33,020 nt of DNA from an archaeon (GTDB taxonomy: Archaea; Thermoproteota; Thermoprotei; Thermofilales; JAPDKD01), in NCBI GenBank assembly GCA_029258735.1, contig JAPDKD010000036.1, forward strand, positions 1 to 33,020. The letters are read 5' to 3'. The position numbers and the translations under genes are program-made. Positions 29,374-33,020 of the stretch are shown here, in pieces. Every line of letters begins with the position of its first letter. The stretch's first letter is position 1. Below the pieces are notes generated by a model. The model saw nothing but the letters and a program-made list of their open reading frames with translations. It was not told where the DNA came from and did not search any database.

Positions 29374-30204
29374 TTGAAGCTGCCGACAGCATACCTGGAG
29401 ATAAACATTGGCAAGAGAGCGCGAACGTCGAAGATTATACTCGCACTAGTCGAGCTTAGCTCGCTGAAGCCACACGAGGAAATTAACCTGACGGCGGCTA
29501 AGATAATCGCTAAGTCTATAAAAACGACTGGTTTTCAGAAAAACCCCGTCATAGCGGACGCGGAAAGCGGCGTAATATTAGACGGCATGCACAGGTGGAA
29601 CGCCCTTAAAACGCTCAAGGCTAGGTACATCGCAGCCTGTCTAGTTAACTACTACGACGAAAGGATAAAGCTGGGAAGATGGGCTAGACACTACCCCAGA
29701 GCTTCCGCTCTCCCGGCATGGCTAAGGGGGTGGGTAGGCCCGCCCGAAGATCCCCGCAAAGTTCTCGAAAAAGGCGACGCTTTTATATACTACAAAGGCG
29801 CGGCTAGGCGGCTTAGACTGCCAAAAAACAGGGTGAGAGCATTGAAAAGACTAAAGAAGCTGGAGGCTCGACTAAAAAGAACCTACGGCCAAATAGTCTA
29901 TACGGAGGATGAACTAAGGGATGACGGGCTAATGCTTTTCCCATCAAAACTGAGCAAAAAGGAGGTTGTAGAATTGGCTTCAAAGGGTGTTCTTCTGCCC
30001 CCCAAGTCGACCCGCCACGAAATTCCCTGGAGGCCGCTACACGTGAATGTTCCCCTAAACCTTTTAAAATATGGCGGAGAGCCTCACGTAGCCTACGAGG
30101 CGATGGCCGCCCTTGTTTCCCGTAAAAACGTTTTTGAAGCTCTTCACGGCTTCACTTTAGACAGAGAATATAGGGAGGGTGTTCTCATATTCCTAGGGAC
30201 ATGA
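29374..30204 (+). CDS. ParB/Srx-fold protein, probable free L-serine kinase (SerK-like)
   Basis: A 276-residue protein. The first 100 residues have the ParB/sulfiredoxin-type fold with E27 in LVELSSLKPHEEIN and the nucleotide-loop motif ILDGMHRWNALKTL (68-81). This matches archaeal SerK, which makes O-phosphoserine from serine and ADP. The rest (about 110-276) fits SerK-type C-terminal regions, including YPRASALPAWLRG and a segment with STRHEIPWRP. The start is TTG at 29374. Stop and next start overlap (ATGA). Phosphoserine is a precursor of cysteine in such archaea; ApgM, which handles the serine precursor 3-phosphoglycerate, lies two genes downstream. Confidence 0.7.
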   Translation: MKLPTAYLEINIGKRARTSKIILALVELSSLKPHEEINLTAAKIIAKSIKTTGFQKNPVIADAESGVILDGMHRWNALKTLKARYIAACLVNYYDERIKLGRWARHYPRASALPAWLRGWVGPPEDPRKVLEKGDAFIYYKGAARRLRLPKNRVRALKRLKKLEARLKRTYGQIVYTEDELRDDGLMLFPSKLSKKEVVELASKGVLLPPKSTRHEIPWRPLHVNVPLNLLKYGGEPHVAYEAMAALVSRKNVFEALHGFTLDREYREGVLIFLGT

Positions 30205-31388
30205 CCCGCAAGCTCCTCCTTTCCAAATTTAAAGTTATACCGTTTGACCCGACGATACTCATCAAGCTTATCGATAAAGCAGTAAAAAAGCTGGCTAAAA
30301 ATGTCCTTGTATACGACTGGTTCCTAGACGAGGAAGCATCAGAAGTATACTTTATCCTCGAAGGCTTCGAATCCGACGCAGAACACTTCACCGAGAAAAT
30401 AGCTGCGTATTTGCGGGGAGAAGGAATATGGGCAGACGTGGAGAAGGCAGGACTACTGCAGAAACTTGCTTCCATTAGGCCTGCCAAAGCAGAAATAAAG
30501 GTGATCATAAAGGGAGAAAAAACAGGTAAACCATTTCTCGCATGGCCCGACGGAAACTTGCAGCCGCTCGAAAGCGAAACATTAACTAAGCTACTCCTTC
30601 AGTCAAACTTCAGCTTAGACGAGGCTACACAGATATCACATAAAGTCCAAGAGATCTTCGCAGGTCGAAACGCCATCTCCCCCAAGGAACTATACGAAAA
30701 AATAGTCGAAATAGTGGGCGAACGGTCTCGCTTAGACGAGCTAGTCCTATTAAAAGCAAACCTAATGCCATACCTATACGTCGTCATAGAAGACCATGGG
30801 CTAATAAGGTACCCAACCCAAAACTACCTTGCAGCACTTGCGCGGCAAGCAGCATCTATCTGTGGACTAAAGCCTACAAGGCACCTTATAGAGGAACTCG
30901 CCGACCACGTCCTCAACCATCTTCGAAGGGAAGCAGCATTAAAGGCCAGAAAGTTCCTCCTAGAGCCTCTCTATCCAGATAGTGTTCTCCCCTGGTCGAT
31001 GATAATTTCCACTATGAGAAAATGGCTTAAGGAACACGTGGTCTTCTACGAGGAGCTGAGGAAAAACTGCTCTATAGAGGACGTGCTAAATAACTTACGC
31101 GCACGGATTCACCAAGCCGAACACAACTATTGGACAGCCTTCAGTCTAGCAGAAAAGAAGGCTTTAGCCTTCGAAGTAGCATATAATTCCCTAACATATC
31201 TTTCCATAGCTTCTGGCCATATTACCTCAGGAAGCTTCGAAGACCTAGCAGAAGCCTCCGGGAAAATCGAAATACTAAACCTGCTAAACCGCACGCTGAA
31301 AGTTAGGTCCAGCGAGGAAGCTCTACGCCTACTAGACAAGATCGTGGAAGAAAGCGTTAGCCTACTTAAGCAGCTTAGACGGGAATAA
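30201..31388 (+). CDS. Unknown protein with an ATP-cone-like segment
   Basis: A 395-residue protein I do not recognise. Residues 1-90 are an alpha/beta region with VYDWFLDEEASEVYFILEG. Residues 112-175 have the layout of an ATP-cone domain: LAWPDGNLQPLESETLTKLL, then FSLDEATQISHKVQEIF and NAISPKELYEKIVEIV. The remaining part is mostly helical, including a conserved-looking WLKEHVVFYEEL and a Leu-rich C-terminus. No signal peptide, membrane segment or catalytic motif is visible. It overlaps the SerK-like gene by 4 nt, so the two are translationally coupled and may act together. An ATP/nucleotide-sensing role is only a guess. Confidence 0.6.
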   Translation: MTRKLLLSKFKVIPFDPTILIKLIDKAVKKLAKNVLVYDWFLDEEASEVYFILEGFESDAEHFTEKIAAYLRGEGIWADVEKAGLLQKLASIRPAKAEIKVIIKGEKTGKPFLAWPDGNLQPLESETLTKLLLQSNFSLDEATQISHKVQEIFAGRNAISPKELYEKIVEIVGERSRLDELVLLKANLMPYLYVVIEDHGLIRYPTQNYLAALARQAASICGLKPTRHLIEELADHVLNHLRREAALKARKFLLEPLYPDSVLPWSMIISTMRKWLKEHVVFYEELRKNCSIEDVLNNLRARIHQAEHNYWTAFSLAEKKALAFEVAYNSLTYLSIASGHITSGSFEDLAEASGKIEILNLLNRTLKVRSSEEALRLLDKIVEESVSLLKQLRRE

Positions 31389-31435
31389 TTAACATTAAAA
31401 ATGTCCCGATAGTATATCAGTGAAGTGAGAAAAGT

Positions 31436-32710
31436 ATGAAGATTTTATACTTAGTATTAGATGGCGCGGCCGACTCGCTCGAAGACCCAAAAACAAGCTA
31501 TGAACTGGCAGAAAAACCCGGCCTCGATAAACTCGCGAAAATGGGCGTCTGCGGGTTAATGTACCCGATAGGAAAGGGAGTTGCGCCCGAAAGCGACTCA
31601 GCCGTATTTTCAATACTAGGCTACGATCCTCACAAGGAGTATACTGGAAGGGGACCTATAGAAGCCTTAGGAGCCGGTATCAGGATAAAAGAGGGCTACG
31701 AAGTAGCGTTTAGAGCCAATTTTGCAACAGTAAAGGATGCGACGAGAATACTCGTAGACAGGCGCGTAGGCAGGAACCTTCGAAGTGACGAAGCCAAAAA
31801 GCTAGCCAGAACTCTAGACAACATGGAGCTTGGTCTCTACGATGGCTACGCGAGAGTAATAGCCACTGTAGGCCATAGAGCTGTCGTAGTGATCGGAAGC
31901 AGGAAATACAGGCTTTCCGGAAACGTGAGCAACACCGACCCCGCCTACGAAAAAAGAGGCAAAATCTCCGTAGCAAAGCCCAGCTACAAAATGGTGATCG
32001 AGGAATGCAAGCCCTTAGACAATAGCGAAGAAGCCAAAAGAACGGCCGAGCTGGTGAACATCTTTACGGAGCGCGTAATCGAGCTCCTCAACGAGCACCC
32101 AGTCAACCTAGCCAGAGAAAGAAAGGGTTTCCTAAAAGCCAACGCCATACTACTCCGCGACTCAGGAGACGCCCTTCCCAAGGTCCCATCGTTTAAGGAG
32201 AAGTTCGGGCTAAAAGCTGCCGCTGTAGCGGAAATGCCCGTAGAGATAGGCATAGCCAGGTTGCTTGGAATGGACATCGCGTCAGTGCCCCCACCGACCC
32301 AGGACAAGAAGACCGACTATGCCATTAGGCTTGACGCCACATTCAAGCTCCTAAAAGAAAACGACCTAGCATACGTGCACTTAAAAGGTCCCGACGAGCC
32401 TGGACACGACGGTGACCTAAACGCCAAGGTGAAAGCAATAGAAGACATAGACAAATATTATGTCCAGCCGTTTCTCGAAAAAGCAGACCTAGAAAACACA
32501 GCAATACTGATCACGTCCGACCATGCCACCCCGCCGTCTAAAAAAGCTCATACAGGAGACCCCGTGCCGGTCATATTCTACGCTCCAGGACTTCAGCCAG
32601 ACGACGTCGAGAAGGTCTCAGAGAAAGAATGCGGTAGAGGCAGGCTGGGAACAATAAGCCACGGCTGGGAACTTCTACCCAAAATACTCGGCCTAATAAG
32701 AAGTCAATAA
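31436..32710 (+). CDS. apgM: Archaeal 2,3-bisphosphoglycerate-independent phosphoglycerate mutase
   Basis: A 424-residue alkaline-phosphatase-superfamily enzyme interconverting 3- and 2-phosphoglycerate in glycolysis and gluconeogenesis. The start MKILYLVLDGAAD carries the metal Asp, the catalytic Ser is S55 in APESDSAVFSILGYDP, TGRGPIEALG follows, and the C-terminal metal ligands are in HLKGPDEPGHDGD and ITSDHATP with HTGDPVPV. Length is normal for the archaeal form. It has an AT-rich spacer of 47 nt upstream and may have its own promoter (aattaacattaaaaatg, 31386-31402). Confidence 0.94.
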   Translation: MKILYLVLDGAADSLEDPKTSYELAEKPGLDKLAKMGVCGLMYPIGKGVAPESDSAVFSILGYDPHKEYTGRGPIEALGAGIRIKEGYEVAFRANFATVKDATRILVDRRVGRNLRSDEAKKLARTLDNMELGLYDGYARVIATVGHRAVVVIGSRKYRLSGNVSNTDPAYEKRGKISVAKPSYKMVIEECKPLDNSEEAKRTAELVNIFTERVIELLNEHPVNLARERKGFLKANAILLRDSGDALPKVPSFKEKFGLKAAAVAEMPVEIGIARLLGMDIASVPPPTQDKKTDYAIRLDATFKLLKENDLAYVHLKGPDEPGHDGDLNAKVKAIEDIDKYYVQPFLEKADLENTAILITSDHATPPSKKAHTGDPVPVIFYAPGLQPDDVEKVSEKECGRGRLGTISHGWELLPKILGLIRSQ

Positions 32711-32773
32711 TTTTTTCTCATCTATCCGTAAGGAAAATTAAAATCCGCTTCTACTCATCAACAGTGAGAAGAA

Positions 32774-33020
32774 TTGAGCAGCGTAGACGAAAACCACATA
32801 GAACGAATGGTGCACCGTGCATTTAGGTCAGTCTGGGAGGAAGACCGCGGAGGCCGCATAACGCCTCCAAACTTGATATACGTAACGGACGTGACTCAGT
32901 GCCTGCTTAAAAGCTGGTACCAGAGAACAATCGGCGAGCCCCCTTCAAACGAGAAAATAGTCATACTTGTCTTAGGAGATGACGTACACTACATCCTCAG
33001 CGAGCGCTTCCCAATAGGTG
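32774..33020 (+). CDS. Cas4/Dna2-like nuclease family protein, N-terminal part only
   Basis: An open frame runs from TTG at 32774 (or ATG at 32807) to the window end without a stop (82 codons). The segment IYVTDVTQCLLKSWYQRTIG followed by ILVLGDDVHYILSERF resembles the start of Cas4/Dna2-type PD-(D/E)XK nucleases, where a Cys just after VTD is an iron-sulfur ligand and the His marks the nuclease fold. The catalytic part lies outside the window. No CRISPR repeats are in view, so a CRISPR role is not implied; standalone members of the family are common in archaea. Confidence 0.55.
   Translation, partial: MSSVDENHIERMVHRAFRSVWEEDRGGRITPPNLIYVTDVTQCLLKSWYQRTIGEPPSNEKIVILVLGDDVHYILSERFPIG

Noticed and set aside
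32774-33020. CRISPR locus
   Set aside because: No repeat-spacer array or other cas gene is visible; only one Cas4/Dna2-like start at the edge.

Overview
The window reads as a chromosomal segment of a thermophilic, anaerobic archaeon of the TACK/Thermoproteota type. The evidence is archaeal-type information genes (EF-1alpha, S7, S10, L14e, L34e, RFC small and large subunits, Orc1/Cdc6, RtcB, archease), TATA-driven and partly leaderless transcription starts, and BHB-type introns in both a tRNA gene and cbf5. I cannot place it below phylum level from sequence alone.

Region 1 (1-7.3 kb) is translation and RNA processing. Two almost identical tRNA-Ser(GGA) genes lie 4.7 kb apart, each with a small insertion in the D-loop that fits a tRNA intron. 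cbf5 is interrupted by a 22-nt intron inside the codon of its catalytic Asp. DUF106-rpl14e-cbf5 run leftward; rpl34e-cmk, EF-1alpha and rps10 run rightward. Archease and RtcB, the ligase machinery that would join such intron-split RNAs, lie next to the second tRNA. Region 2 (7.3-11.4 kb) carries rps7, both RFC clamp-loader subunits and an Orc1/Cdc6 initiator. Region 3 (11.5-14 kb, minus strand) is an overlapping operon of a GNAT acyltransferase, an enolase-superfamily racemase or OSB-synthase-like enzyme, and a Tan1-like THUMP protein.

Region 4 (14.3-20.1 kb) is the highlight: a five-gene hydrogenase operon. It has NuoE/HydC-like and NuoF/HydB-like diaphorase subunits, a [NiFe] large subunit, and two chimeric proteins. 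One joins the N-terminal iron-sulfur part of an [FeFe]-hydrogenase HydA/HoxU protein to the C-terminal cluster domain of a [NiFe] small subunit. The other joins the N-terminal half of a [NiFe] small subunit to the two-[4Fe-4S] domain and a shrunken H-cluster-like domain of an [FeFe] hydrogenase. The layout looks like a reciprocal domain exchange between the two hydrogenase classes. The H-domain has lost the first H-cluster cysteine motif, so catalysis is expected at the NiFe site. The large subunit ends exactly at its last metal-site His, so it needs no maturation protease. Maturation genes follow: hypF and hypD on the minus strand, hypE (interrupted by a -1 frameshift) and hypC on the plus strand. 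hypA, hypB and a protease gene are not in the window.

Region 5 (26-33 kb) holds tatA-tatC, a YkgJ-type Cys-cluster protein with a PadR-like regulator, a zinc polyol/alcohol dehydrogenase behind a promoter with strong inverted repeats, a free-serine-kinase-like ParB-fold protein coupled to an unknown protein, archaeal phosphoglycerate mutase, and the start of a Cas4/Dna2-like gene cut by the window end.
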